Positions 17,967 to 26,702 of a DNA stretch of 64,000 nucleotides are shown piece after piece. Made by a program: the position numbers and the translations under genes. The stretch comes from Flavobacterium sp. MK4S-17 (GTDB lineage: Bacteria; Bacteroidota; Bacteroidia; Flavobacteriales; Flavobacteriaceae). Where the stretch lies: the NCBI RefSeq assembly GCF_009848495.1, contig NZ_WWEP01000036.1, positions 164,645-228,644 of the forward strand, given 5' to 3'. Below the pieces are notes generated by a model. The model had not been told where the DNA came from, searched no databases, and saw only the letters and a program-made list of their open reading frames with translations. Positions within the stretch are counted from its first letter, which is position 1, and every line of letters begins with the position of its first letter.

Positions 17967-19668
17967 CAGAAGCTTTATTTTGGGTCCTGAAAAAATGCGT
18001 TTCAAAGGTAGCAGAATTTCCTACATTATCGGTTACCACAATCTTTAAATCATTTCGTCCTTCATCAGCAATTCCATCACTAAAATTGTGGTATATAATC
18101 CTGGTTTTATAATCATAATGCATTAATATCCATTTACCATTCAGCCAGGCATCAAAAGTTGCTATGCCTGAAAGGTCATCACTTATTTTTACGCTGAATG
18201 TATCCTTTTCACTAAGCCACTGCCCTTCATTAAAGCTGGGGCTGTAAATAGTGGGTGCAGTATTATCCTGCTCAAGCCTGAAATTACCCATGTACCTAAC
18301 CTGAGCCGTTAGCCTGCCCTCCTCCATATAGCTGTTATTATAACTTTTTCTTTTCCCGGTAACGCCGGCAATAAAGGTTTTTTGCAAAACTTCGGGCGAC
18401 AGGTGCTTTACATCAAACGAAACAGTGAGCGGGGTATGAACCGGTACATTTTCAGGATGCATAATCAATGTAGAATCCTTAACGTCAAAATCCATATAAA
18501 AATCTTCGTAAAATGAATTGGCGGGAATAAATACCGAAATGCCGTTTTTGGTATAATTGTGGTCATTAGCCGCTTTTACAAAATAATTTGTGATGGTTTT
18601 AGGCTCCCTCACCCTTGCCGGGCTGTCGGAATATTCTACCGAACCCTGTATAACCGTTTTATTGTCATGAAAATCGGAAACCTCTATCCTGTAATTTTTA
18701 GTAGTGCCCGGCAGTATGTCATACTGGCCATTGAAAGTATTATCCTTAACAAGGGTTAAAGGATATGGGGTTTTTACAAAAAGCTTCTGGAAACGCTGCC
18801 CTGTTGCATAATATTTAGCATAATCAATAAAGTTGTTTATATATCTTGACTCGCTAAAGGCAAACGTGTTGAACGTATAATTATACCCGGGGCTTCCATT
18901 AAAATAGGTTTCAACCTTATAGATGCCGTTGTGCCCGGTACTCCCTGTGGACTTATCTGTTGTACTTATGGAAAAGCCTACTTTCCCTTTTGCCAATATT
19001 TTATCCGCCAGGTATGTACCGTCCTTCAGTTTTCTTAAGCCTACCAGCATAGGCGTTGCAGCCTCATTAATCACAGCATTATCATTTAATGGGTAAACCA
19101 TAAGCCCATGTACTGCAGGGGGATAAGGGTCTTTCATTTTCTTATCGAAGCCGAACAGCAACGGGTTTAAAATCATTTCGGTTTTGGTATCCCTTATTTC
19201 AAAGTGCAGGTGTGGCCCGCCTGAACCTCCCGAATTACCCGAAAGCGCAATAAGCTCCCCACTCTCCACTGTTATTTCACCCGGCTTGGGCATCAGTTCA
19301 ATATCAAATGATTTTTTTTCATATTGTTTTGCCCTTACATAATCCTCAATTTTCGGGGCATACTCCTGCAGGTGCCCATATACTGTTGTATAGCCATTAG
19401 GATGATCTATATACAAAGCTGTACCATAGCCGTATGCCGAAACTTTAATACGGGAAACATAGCCCTGTGCCGCTGCATAAACCGGATGGCCGGTTGCCTG
19501 TTTTGTCCTGAAATCAAGGCCCGAATGGAAATGATTGCTGCGAAGTTCGCCAAATGAACCTGAAAGGTGCGCAGGCAGCTTCATGGGCTTGCCAAAATAA
19601 TCCTGAGGATACTGCACCTGTGCAAAAAAGCACGATGAAAACAGCAAAAATAAAGGTAAAAATCTCAT
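17950..19668 (-). CDS. M23-family metallopeptidase (LytM/lysostaphin-type)
   Basis: A 572-residue exported zinc peptidase, probably acting on peptidoglycan cross-links. The signal peptide (LFLLFSSCFFAQ) is followed at once by the peptidase domain. First ligands are in NHFHSGLDF (HxxxD); the second motif HLHFE follows GNSGGSGGP. The remaining 400 residues, after about residue 165, are all-beta and include an FN3/Ig-like section with DLSGIATFDAWLNGKWI near the end. Catalytic residues are intact, so it should be an active enzyme rather than an EnvC-like activator. The gene is first in a unit with the TonB-dependent receptor, a pairing that may be functional. Confidence 0.92.
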   Translation of the reverse strand: MRFLPLFLLFSSCFFAQVQYPQDYFGKPMKLPAHLSGSFGELRSNHFHSGLDFRTKQATGHPVYAAAQGYVSRIKVSAYGYGTALYIDHPNGYTTVYGHLQEYAPKIEDYVRAKQYEKKSFDIELMPKPGEITVESGELIALSGNSGGSGGPHLHFEIRDTKTEMILNPLLFGFDKKMKDPYPPAVHGLMVYPLNDNAVINEAATPMLVGLRKLKDGTYLADKILAKGKVGFSISTTDKSTGSTGHNGIYKVETYFNGSPGYNYTFNTFAFSESRYINNFIDYAKYYATGQRFQKLFVKTPYPLTLVKDNTFNGQYDILPGTTKNYRIEVSDFHDNKTVIQGSVEYSDSPARVREPKTITNYFVKAANDHNYTKNGISVFIPANSFYEDFYMDFDVKDSTLIMHPENVPVHTPLTVSFDVKHLSPEVLQKTFIAGVTGKRKSYNNSYMEEGRLTAQVRYMGNFRLEQDNTAPTIYSPSFNEGQWLSEKDTFSVKISDDLSGIATFDAWLNGKWILMHYDYKTRIIYHNFSDGIADEGRNDLKIVVTDNVGNSATFETHFFRTQNKASVENNK

Positions 19669-19788
19669 AGGGCTAAAATATGAAAAGCAACCGAATAAAT
19701 AGTAAATAACCTACTGAACAATATAACTGTATGCCAGGCAATTTATTACAGGCTTTTTAAATTATTATAACATTTTTTTATAAAACTA

Positions 19789-19818
19789 TTGGAAGTAACT
19801 AAAGTAATATTAACTTTG
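19789..19818 (+). promoter_or_regulatory. Bacteroidota-type promoter of the coiled-coil/zapA unit
   Basis: -33 TTG (19789-19791), 19-nt spacer, -7 TAACTTTG (19811-19818). Expected start near 19825, about 20 nt before the ATG at 19847. Because transcription begins after most of the upstream sequence, it supports the short start. Confidence 0.7.
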
Positions 19819-19846
19819 TAGAATGATGTAATGAAAATTGACTGTT

Positions 19847-20137
19847 ATGAGCGGATTATCCGAAATAGTTGATTCTCTTGAACTTAAATTTGAAAGGCTC
19901 GCCCAAAAAATAGAGGGTCTTGAAAAGGAAAAGCAAGAGCTGGAAAATAAAGTTTCCCAATCGGCTATGGTTATCAGCAGGCAGTCGGAGGAAATAGTTT
20001 TGCTTAAAGAGCAGAATGAAACTTTAAAAATGGCCAATTCATTACTGGGCAGTGACGAAAATAAGAGAGAAACAAAACTCAAAATAAATTCATTGATCCG
20101 TGAAATTGATTATTGCATAGCACAACTTTCTGATTAG
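19847..20137 (+). CDS. Small coiled-coil protein encoded with ZapA (ZapB-like candidate)
   Basis: A 96-residue soluble protein that is mostly one heptad-patterned coiled coil (about residues 5-65: LELKFERLAQKIEGLEKEKQ, then ENKVSQ and LLKEQNETLKM). A short C-terminal helix ends INSLIREIDYCIAQLSD. It lies 6 bp before zapA and shares its promoter. In Gammaproteobacteria the ZapA partner ZapB is a short coiled coil but is encoded elsewhere. In Bacteroidota a coiled-coil gene of this type is found next to zapA. A role as a Z-ring cross-linking partner is inference from size, structure and position. The start is ATG 19847; the TTG at 19838 would add three residues. Confidence 0.8.
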   Translation: MSGLSEIVDSLELKFERLAQKIEGLEKEKQELENKVSQSAMVISRQSEEIVLLKEQNETLKMANSLLGSDENKRETKLKINSLIREIDYCIAQLSD

Positions 20138-20143
20138 AAAGCA

Positions 20144-20440
20144 ATGGATGAAAAGCTTAAAATAAAAATATCAATTGCCGACAGGGTTTACCCGTTAACA
20201 GTGAACCCGGCACAGGAAGAAGGCCTTAGGAGCGCTTCCAAAAAAATTGATGCCACTATTAAGCAATTTGAAGAAAACTATGCAGTGAGGGATAAACAGG
20301 ATGTTTTAGCCATGTGCGCGCTGCAATTTGCAGCACAGGCCGTACAAAAGCAGATTGACAATTCTACAGGGGTTGAGGATGCTTTTAACAGGCTGAAGGA
20401 AATGGATGAAAAATTGGGTATGCTTCTTGATAATAAATAA
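20144..20440 (+). CDS. zapA: Cell division protein ZapA
   Basis: A 98-residue FtsZ-associated protein that bundles FtsZ filaments at the division septum. The N-terminal globular part has KIKISIADRVYPLTVNPAQE and the characteristic LRSASKKIDATIKQFEENY. The C-terminal coiled coil begins about residue 60, with DVLAMCALQFAAQAVQKQ. The length matches family members. It is co-transcribed with the coiled-coil gene 6 bp upstream and followed by a 6S-like RNA, an arrangement that also occurs around zapA in Gammaproteobacteria. Confidence 0.93.
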   Translation: MDEKLKIKISIADRVYPLTVNPAQEEGLRSASKKIDATIKQFEENYAVRDKQDVLAMCALQFAAQAVQKQIDNSTGVEDAFNRLKEMDEKLGMLLDNK

Positions 20441-20469
20441 AAAAACGTTCTTAAACATACGTCAATAAT

Positions 20470-20632
20470 ACTGCCTACATTAGTACATATTTGATAAACT
20501 CAACGCCAATTCTTTAAAATGGGCGAATCTCCGCTACTAAAGCAAGCTGCCTCCGAGCAGATCCTTGAACAGCGGGTTAGCTCAAAACTTGTCTTTTCGA
20601 GTTTATACAATCATTCTAACGTAGGCTTTTTT
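20470..20632 (+). ncRNA. ssrS: 6S-like regulatory RNA (ssrS)
   Basis: The 216-bp gap between zapA and rny holds a stretch that folds like 6S RNA. The closing stem is GCCTAC (20473-20478) with GTAGGC (20621-20626). A second stem follows, ATAAACTC (20494-20501) with GAGTTTAT (20599-20606). These enclose a long interior with further short hairpins, and a T-run begins at 20627. 6S RNA mimics an open promoter and binds housekeeping RNA polymerase holoenzyme in stationary phase. The position after zapA matches the classic ssrS location. Ends are approximate, and the sequence was recognised by layout rather than by a covariance model. Confidence 0.72.
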
Positions 20633-20656
20633 ATTTTATAAACACATAAAACAAAA

Positions 20657-22219
20657 ATGGATATATTATTTATAATTATTGGAATTGCAGTGGGGTTCGG
20701 TATTGGCTTTGCCATAGCAAAATCTATGGAAAAGAAAAGTGCCGACAGTGTTATAGCCAATGCTAAAAAAGAAGCGGCAGCCATAATAAAGGATGCCACT
20801 AATGAAGGCGAAAATATTAAAAAGGATAAAATACTTCAGGCGAAGGAAAAATTCCTTGAATTAAAAGCAGAACACGAACAGGTTATTTTAGGGCGTGATA
20901 AAAAAATTGCTGAAGCGGAAAAAAGGACACGTGATAAAGAATCGCAGGTATCTAACGAGCTTTCCAAAGCCAAAAAGCTTAATGATGAAGTTGAGGCTAA
21001 AATTGCAGACTATAACAACCGTATAGACCACCTTGATAAAAGGCAGCAGGAAATTGACCGCCTGCATAAAAGCCAGGTGGAGCAGTTGGAGGTTATATCG
21101 GGCCTATCGGCAGATGAAGCTAAGGAACAGCTTATAGAAAGCCTTAAAGCCGAAGCTAAAACAACCGCCATGTCCTACATACAGGATACTGTTGAAGAAG
21201 CAAAGCTCACCGCACAGCAGGAAGCCAAGAAAATTATTATCAACACCATACAGCGCGTAGGTACAGAAGAGGCTGTTGAAAACTGTGTATCAGTATTCAA
21301 CATAGAATCTGATGATGTTAAAGGCCGTATAATTGGCCGTGAGGGGCGTAATATACGTGCGCTTGAGGCTGCAACCGGTGTTGAGATTATTGTGGATGAC
21401 ACCCCGGAAGCAATCATACTTTCCTGTTTTGACCCTGTAAGGAGGGAAATTGCAAGGCTGGCACTGCACAAACTTGTTACCGATGGCAGGATTCACCCTG
21501 CACGTATTGAGGAAGTAGTTGCCAAAACAGCAAAACAAATTGAGGAAGAAATTGTAGAGGTAGGTAAACGTACGGTTATAGACCTTGGCATACACGGGCT
21601 TCACCCGGAACTTATAAAAATAGTGGGAAGGATGAAATACCGTTCTTCTTACGGGCAAAACCTGTTACAACACTCCCGCGAGGTTGCCAAGCTTTGCGGT
21701 ATTATGGCTGCGGAACTGGGACTTAACGTTAAACTTGCCAAACGTGCAGGGCTTTTACACGATATTGGTAAAGTTCCTGATGCGGAAAGTGACCTTCCAC
21801 ACGCATTGCTGGGTATGCAGTGGGCTGAAAAATATGGTGAAAAAGAAGAAGTTTGCAACGCCATTGGTGCCCACCACGATGAAATAGAAATGAAATCAAT
21901 GTTATCGCCAATTGTGCAGGTTTGTGATGCCATATCGGGCGCAAGGCCGGGTGCAAGAAGGCAGGTACTGGATTCTTACATACAAAGGCTTAAAGACCTT
22001 GAGGATATTGCCTATGGCTTTGGCGGTGTAAAAAGCGCTTATGCCATACAGGCAGGAAGGGAACTGCGTGTAATAGTGGAAAGTGAAAAAGTGAGCGATG
22101 AGATGGCTGCGAACCTTTCCTTTGAAATATCGCATAAAATACAAACTGAAATGACTTATCCCGGACAGGTTAAAATTACTGTTATAAGGGAAACCAGGGC
22201 GGTTAATATTGCAAAATAA
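20657..22219 (+). CDS. rny: Ribonuclease Y
   Basis: A 520-residue membrane-anchored endoribonuclease that starts mRNA decay. It has an N-terminal TM helix (residues 1-20), a long Lys/Glu-rich coiled coil (about 25-170), a KH domain with [19 protein letters not shown], and an HD domain with [16 protein letters not shown] and GAHHDEIE carrying the metal-binding His/Asp pairs. Full length and all motifs are intact. It follows the 6S-like RNA by about 25 bp, so part of its leader abuts that RNA's terminator-like end. A strong terminator follows at 22233-22266. Confidence 0.97.
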   Translation: MDILFIIIGIAVGFGIGFAIAKSMEKKSADSVIANAKKEAAAIIKDATNEGENIKKDKILQAKEKFLELKAEHEQVILGRDKKIAEAEKRTRDKESQVSNELSKAKKLNDEVEAKIADYNNRIDHLDKRQQEIDRLHKSQVEQLEVISGLSADEAKEQLIESLKAEAKTTAMSYIQDTVEEAKLTAQQEAKKIIINTIQRVGTEEAVENCVSVFNIESDDVKGRIIGREGRNIRALEAATGVEIIVDDTPEAIILSCFDPVRREIARLALHKLVTDGRIHPARIEEVVAKTAKQIEEEIVEVGKRTVIDLGIHGLHPELIKIVGRMKYRSSYGQNLLQHSREVAKLCGIMAAELGLNVKLAKRAGLLHDIGKVPDAESDLPHALLGMQWAEKYGEKEEVCNAIGAHHDEIEMKSMLSPIVQVCDAISGARPGARRQVLDSYIQRLKDLEDIAYGFGGVKSAYAIQAGRELRVIVESEKVSDEMAANLSFEISHKIQTEMTYPGQVKITVIRETRAVNIAK

Positions 22220-22232
22220 TTTTTCTATATAT

Positions 22233-22266
22233 AAAAAAAAGGCTGCCATCAGGCAGCCTTTTTTTT
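22233..22266. terminator. Bidirectional intrinsic terminator after rny
   Basis: Stem GGCTGCC (22241-22247) / GGCAGCC (22252-22258), with eight A's before and eight T's after. It sits between convergent genes. Confidence 0.92.
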
Positions 22267-22280
22267 ATTACTTACTTAAC

Positions 22281-22676
22281 TTATACAATAAATATTTTAT
22301 CAAGGTCTTCCTTGCAAATAGGCTTTAAAAAATAATCGGCCACAATTTCCCCAAATTCTTTTGATTTATTGATATCCACATCATTATTAGATGAGCTGAT
22401 CATATAAATCAATGTTTTTTTAGGCAGGTTTGTCTTTATTTTAGAGTACTCATCTAAAAACTGCCAGCCATTCATTATAGGCATATTAACATCCAAAAGG
22501 ATTAAATCAGGCAGCATGCTTTCATCAGTAGTTTTTTTTATGGCCTCGATGGCATCCTGCCCGTTGCCAAAAAATGTTGTTTCTACATCTATACCGTTTT
22601 GCTTAAGAAGATTTCTAAACAGGAAATGGTATATTTTATCATCATCTATAACATATAATTTATTAATCTTCTTCAT
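22281..22676 (-). CDS. Single-domain response regulator
   Basis: A 131-residue stand-alone receiver domain with no output domain. The acidic cluster is VIDDDKIYH, the phospho-acceptor Asp is in LILLDVNMPIMNG, the switch Ser/Thr is in IYMISSS, and the conserved Lys is in YFLKPI. It overlaps the end of the upstream PAS kinase gene by 14 bp, so it is probably that kinase's partner. It may relay phosphate or act through protein-protein contact, as CheY-like and Rcp1-like regulators do. Confidence 0.93.
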   Translation of the reverse strand: MKKINKLYVIDDDKIYHFLFRNLLKQNGIDVETTFFGNGQDAIEAIKKTTDESMLPDLILLDVNMPIMNGWQFLDEYSKIKTNLPKKTLIYMISSSNNDVDINKSKEFGEIVADYFLKPICKEDLDKIFIV

Positions 22677-24174
22677 TAAAATAAATTTTAAAAGTAGTAC
22701 CCTTATTCACTTCGCTAAGCACCTCGATTTTGCCGCCCATAGCCTCAATTTGGTTTTTGGTAATAAACAAGCCTATACCCCTTGAATTTTGGTGCTTATG
22801 AAAAGTTTTATACATACCAAAAAGAGAATTTTTATGCTTTTTTAAGTCAATCCCCAAACCATTATCTGAAATAGATAAAACCTTTTGCCCGTCAATTATC
22901 TCAAAGTCGTACGAAAGCATCGGCTTTCTTTCCGAACTTGAATATTTAATAGCATTTGTGGTAAAATTCAGTAAAATGCTTTCAAGGTAGGCAGGATTAT
23001 AATTTACAGTTACATCCAGTGGTATATTAATTTCAATATTAACCCCATGCTTGGTAATTTCGTTGTGGAGTATAGTTAATATATTTTTTAAGTAATGCCT
23101 TAAATTTAATTTTTCCTTTACGGTTTTTATTTCAAACTGAATTTCAACCAGCTCTTTGAGGTGGCCTATTGTAACATACAGCCCATCGGATATAGCCTCC
23201 AGGTGTTCCAGCATTTGCTCTTTTTCATCCTCTTCAGCACTTTTAAAAAGGTCAAGCAGCATTTTAAGGTTACCGGCATGCGACCTTAGATTATGCGAAA
23301 CGATGTGGGCAAAATTCAACAGCCTGTTATTTTGGTTGCCAATAATAGTTAATGTATCCCCCAGTTCTATTTCCTTTTCCTTTAACTGTGTTATATCTTT
23401 ATGTGTACCTATACACCTTATCGCCTTACCCTTATTATCAAACTGCACTGCACGCCCACGGCTTAAAACCCACCTGTAATTTCCGCTATCGGTTTTTACA
23501 CGGTAAATACATTCATAAAAAGGTGTTTTACCTTTTAAATGGGCATTTTTAGCAGCATTATATTGTTTTAAATCATCAGGATGTATCCTTTCCACCCAAT
23601 ATTCCAAAGGTACAGTAAGCTCTTCTTCTTCCTTACCTATAATTTTCATTGACTGCGCCGAAAAATAAATAGCATTTGAGGCTAAATCCCAATCCCATAT
23701 ACCTTCGGATGCTGCTTTTAAGGCATACCTGTAGCGTCCCTCAGAAATAAGGAGCTGGCTTTCCTGGTCTTTTTTATCAGTAATATCGGTAACACGCCCA
23801 AAAAGACATATTTTACCGTTTTCACTTTCTTCCGTTGAAGCATTTACACGCATCCAGCGTAACCCCTTTTTTGGCAATTGAACCCTGAACTCGTGATTCC
23901 AGGGCGTAAGCGTTGTCCTGGCACGATCAATTGATTGGAGCAGCGCCTCCTTATCTTCTGGAAAAATAATTTCCCTTAAAAACATTTCAGGATCGGCTTT
24001 AAATTCTTCTGCGGTTATTTCAAAAGTATCTTCAATAGCATCACTTACAAATATCCTGCATTCATCATCATCATACCCGTTTAGCCCTACCCTAAATATA
24101 AGGTCAGGCACCTGCGCCAGCAGTTTCCTGTAAAAAAGATTTAAATCTTCTGTATTATTAATCAATTCAGGCAT
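22663..24174 (-). CDS. PAS-domain sensor histidine kinase (soluble)
   Basis: A 503-residue cytoplasmic kinase with no TM segment. Two PAS/PAC domains lie at about residues 10-125 and 135-260, the second with EGIWDWDLASNAIYFS and YRWVLSRGRAV. A HisKA-like dimerisation helix follows with FAHIVSHNLRSHAGN, the likely phospho-His being H294. The HATPase has NFTTNAIKYSS, DNGLGIDL and RGIGLFITKNQ. PAS-linked 'SHNLRSH' kinases are common in flavobacteria. The start is ATG 24174: the alternative ATG at 24204 overlaps a TAACTTTG -7 box (24202-24209 on this strand) and would lie upstream of the expected transcript start. Confidence 0.92.
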   Translation of the reverse strand: MPELINNTEDLNLFYRKLLAQVPDLIFRVGLNGYDDDECRIFVSDAIEDTFEITAEEFKADPEMFLREIIFPEDKEALLQSIDRARTTLTPWNHEFRVQLPKKGLRWMRVNASTEESENGKICLFGRVTDITDKKDQESQLLISEGRYRYALKAASEGIWDWDLASNAIYFSAQSMKIIGKEEEELTVPLEYWVERIHPDDLKQYNAAKNAHLKGKTPFYECIYRVKTDSGNYRWVLSRGRAVQFDNKGKAIRCIGTHKDITQLKEKEIELGDTLTIIGNQNNRLLNFAHIVSHNLRSHAGNLKMLLDLFKSAEEDEKEQMLEHLEAISDGLYVTIGHLKELVEIQFEIKTVKEKLNLRHYLKNILTILHNEITKHGVNIEINIPLDVTVNYNPAYLESILLNFTTNAIKYSSSERKPMLSYDFEIIDGQKVLSISDNGLGIDLKKHKNSLFGMYKTFHKHQNSRGIGLFITKNQIEAMGGKIEVLSEVNKGTTFKIYFNEED

Positions 24175-24250
24175 ACAGTATATCCATATTCTATAAACAT
24201 ACAAAGTTAATTTTAGTTTTAAAAATACTAAATCTAAATATTGTTAATAT

Positions 24251-25150
24251 TTATTTCCTGGGATGAAATGTATTAATAACATTAGAAAGGAATTTCCTGT
24301 CCAAATGCATATAAATCTCGGTGGTTGTAATAGATTCATGCCCCAGCATTAATTGTATTGAACGCAAATCAGCACCGTTTTCAAGCAAATGCGTAGCAAA
24401 GGAATGCCGGAATGTATGGGGGCTTATAGTTTTATTTAACCCTATTTTTTTAGCAAGCTGCTTTATAATGGTAAAAACCATGGCCCGTGTAAGTATCCTG
24501 CCGCGCCTGTTTAAAAATAAAGTATCTTCAAACCCCTTTTGTATGGTTATCTTGTTCCTATCAGTGTTACAGTAAATGTTTATATATTTTTGCGTGTGGC
24601 TGCCTATGGGCACAAAACGCTGCTTATTGCCTTTGCCCGTAATTTTTATAAAGCCTTCTTCAAAAAACAGGTCAGAAAGTTTAAGATTAACAAGTTCAGA
24701 TACACGAAGCCCGCAACTGTATAGTGTTTCTAGCATTGCGCGATTGCGTTCACCCTCGTTAGTGCTTAAATCTATAGCGGCAATAAGGCTGTCTATTTCT
24801 GAAGTTGACAAGGTATCGGGGAGTTTACGCCCAAGCTTTGGTACCTCTATAAGTTCAATCGGGCTGCTGCTGCGGTAATCTTCAAAAACAAGATAATTAA
24901 AAAAGCTCTTCAACCCTGAAATTAATCTTGCACGGGAACGTGGATTTAATTGCTCGGAAATATCATAAATAAATTGCTGTATAGTTTCTTCATTTACTTC
25001 CAACGGAGACACATCCATACTATTATCAAAAAAGTACCTCACCAGCCTGTTAATGTCAAACAGGTAATTTTCAATAGAATTATCTGCAAGCCCCCGTTCA
25101 ATTTTCAGGTAGCTCTTATATTCCTTTATGTAACTACCCCATTTATCCAT
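24251..25150 (-). CDS. xerD: Site-specific tyrosine recombinase XerD
   Basis: A 299-residue tyrosine recombinase that, with XerC or alone, resolves chromosome dimers at dif. The N-terminal SAM-like core-binding domain covers residues 4-85. The catalytic domain has R149 (SCGLRVSEL), K173 (TGKGNK), H245 and R248 (HTFRHSFATH), H271 (LGHES) and nucleophile Y280 (TEIYMHL). All are intact. The length and the chromosomal setting (next to aroQ/barrel genes, no attachment repeats) indicate the housekeeping enzyme, not a phage or island integrase. Confidence 0.95.
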   Translation of the reverse strand: MDKWGSYIKEYKSYLKIERGLADNSIENYLFDINRLVRYFFDNSMDVSPLEVNEETIQQFIYDISEQLNPRSRARLISGLKSFFNYLVFEDYRSSSPIELIEVPKLGRKLPDTLSTSEIDSLIAAIDLSTNEGERNRAMLETLYSCGLRVSELVNLKLSDLFFEEGFIKITGKGNKQRFVPIGSHTQKYINIYCNTDRNKITIQKGFEDTLFLNRRGRILTRAMVFTIIKQLAKKIGLNKTISPHTFRHSFATHLLENGADLRSIQLMLGHESITTTEIYMHLDRKFLSNVINTFHPRK

Positions 25151-25240
25151 TCGGGTTAAAGTTATGTGAATTAAGAATTCTTTGACAATAGCGCTGTAAG
25201 TAATACAATACTTTTGAACTACAAAACTAAAACTTATTAA

Positions 25241-25879
25241 ATGATGAAACTATTTAAATTTATTTCGGCAGGAGCATTAATGCTGGGTGCAGTAACTTTT
25301 ACAAATGCACAGGATAATGCAAGTAACATGAATTCTATGGCTGTTAGCTTTGGTGTAAAAGGTGGTGTAAACTTTGCCACAATTACAGGTGATGATTTTG
25401 ACAGCCCTGATTCAAGAACAAGCTTTCACGTGGGTGCGCTGGCTGAATTTCCGGTGGCTGAAATATTTTCAGTTCAGGTAGAAGCCTTGTATTCAGGCCA
25501 GGGTTTTGAAAGCGATATTGATGGAGACCTATTTGGAGGGGACGGCAAAATTGAGTATCAACTGGATTATATAAACGTGCCGGTTTTAGCTAAATTTTAC
25601 CTTATTGAAGGCTTAAGTATTGAAGCAGGTCCACAGTTTAGCTTTAAAGTAAATGAGGAAATAGACATTAATCCTAATGGAGATGACGGTGATTTCCCTC
25701 TTGACGATACTGATTATGAAGCGAAAGATTTTGAATTTGGTATTGCAGCCGGACTTACTTTCCAAACTGACATGGGGCTATTTGCTACAGGCAGGTATAA
25801 CCTGGGTGTAACTGATATTATTGAAGACAGTGATGCAAGGAATTCAGTTTTCCAGATAGGTATAGGATATAAGTTTTAA
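25241..25879 (+). CDS. Outer-membrane beta-barrel protein (porin family), barrel paralogue 1
   Basis: A 212-residue protein with a signal peptide (ISAGALMLGAVTFTNAQ) and an OmpA/PorT-like eight-strand beta-barrel. Recognisable blocks are FGVKGGVNFATITGDDFDS, FHVGALAEFPV, INVPVLAKFYLIEGLSIEAGPQF, and the terminal FQIGIGYKF ending in Phe for BAM recognition. Loops are rich in Asp and Gly, suggesting calcium-stabilised surface loops. It is the first of five related genes between xerD and aroQ. A TACTTTTG box at 25209-25216 lies upstream. The function is probably structural or an undefined surface role. Confidence 0.9.
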   Translation: MMKLFKFISAGALMLGAVTFTNAQDNASNMNSMAVSFGVKGGVNFATITGDDFDSPDSRTSFHVGALAEFPVAEIFSVQVEALYSGQGFESDIDGDLFGGDGKIEYQLDYINVPVLAKFYLIEGLSIEAGPQFSFKVNEEIDINPNGDDGDFPLDDTDYEAKDFEFGIAAGLTFQTDMGLFATGRYNLGVTDIIEDSDARNSVFQIGIGYKF

Positions 25880-25894
25880 TGAAATGCATAAAAC

Positions 25895-25923
25895 AAAAAA
25901 CCTCCCAAATGGGAGGTTTTTTT
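25895..25923. terminator. Bidirectional intrinsic terminator between convergent barrel genes
   Basis: Stem CCTCCC (25901-25906) / GGGAGG (25911-25916) with A- and T-runs on the two sides, symmetric for both strands. Confidence 0.9.
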
Positions 25924-25938
25924 ATATATACCTATAAA

Positions 25939-26547
25939 TTAAAATTTATAAACTACACCAAAATTAATGTCGCTTAAATCTAAACCTATCTGGAAAGTAT
26001 CTGTAGAATCAGCTCCATCAAAATCAGGCTTAACAGTAGTATAGCCTAATATTCCGAAAGTAGCCTCTAAAGCAAAATGGTCAGAAACAAAATAGCTAAT
26101 ACCAGGTGCCACACCTATATTTATTCCATTTACTTTTACTTCAGTATCAACTACATCAACTTCAGTTTTTGCAGTAGCGTAAGCTACATTTAACTGCCCG
26201 AAAAGTGAAAAATCATTAGCAGGAGTAAAGTAGTACCTACCAAAAGCACCTATTTCAAATGCAGTGGTTTTTACTTCAAATGTATCTCCTTCTTCTGTAA
26301 CATCACCTTTGCTTGAAGCAAATCCTAAAGAAAGTCCAACAGCTATATTGTTATCAACAAAATAAGCTGCCCTTGGTGAAACAATAATACCATTAGTTTT
26401 AAAGTCACCGGTTTTTTCAGAAGTAAAATTTAAACTACCTGAAATAAAAACATCACCCTGAGAAAATCCTTTTCCTGTTGTTTCCTCCTGAGCGTTAGCA
26501 AAACCAAAAGCCATAAGAGCTACGGCAGATAATAAAATTTTTTTCAT
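25939..26547 (-). CDS. Outer-membrane beta-barrel protein, barrel paralogue 2
   Basis: A 202-residue outer-membrane protein. Its signal peptide (LLSAVALMAFGFANAQ) is almost identical to that of the neighbour at 26703-27221. The body is of a slightly different barrel type: GDVFISGSLNFTSEK, VSPRAAYFVDNNIAVGLSLG, FEIGAFGRYYFTPANDFSLF and YFVSDHFALEATFG, ending INFGVVYKF. This resembles the OmpW/OprF-N-like barrel class more than the PorT-like class of its neighbours. It is convergent with paralogue 1 and shares its terminator. Confidence 0.9.
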   Translation of the reverse strand: MKKILLSAVALMAFGFANAQEETTGKGFSQGDVFISGSLNFTSEKTGDFKTNGIIVSPRAAYFVDNNIAVGLSLGFASSKGDVTEEGDTFEVKTTAFEIGAFGRYYFTPANDFSLFGQLNVAYATAKTEVDVVDTEVKVNGINIGVAPGISYFVSDHFALEATFGILGYTTVKPDFDGADSTDTFQIGLDLSDINFGVVYKF

Positions 26548-26655
26548 TGTTATTTAATTAATGATTTATGCTGCGAAAATAATAAAAAAACAAATCCAAA
26601 ACTTAGTTCCTTTAACAAATAATCTAAGATTAATCCTTATAATATTTTGTTAAAG

Positions 26656-26685
26656 TAAAAAAGCCTCCCATTGGGAGGCTTTTTA
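26656..26685 (-). terminator. Intrinsic terminator of barrel paralogue 3
   Basis: Stem AGCCTCCCA (26662-26670) / TGGGAGGCT (26672-26680) with flanking A/T runs. It separates paralogue 3 from paralogue 2 on the minus strand, so each is a separate unit. Confidence 0.88.
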
Positions 26686-26702
26686 TTAAATTGGCTATAT
26701 TA

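Noticed and set aside
24251..25150. xerD as an integrase marking a genomic island
   Set aside because: It has the length, catalytic residues and setting of chromosomal XerD; no tRNA attachment site, flanking repeats or phage genes are seen nearby.
25182..25216. A sigma-70-like TTGACA (25182) with TACAAT (25204) upstream of barrel paralogue 1
   Set aside because: The organism uses TTTG/TAnnTTTG promoters elsewhere in the window; the better element is TACTTTTG at 25209-25216, and the E. coli-like match is probably chance.
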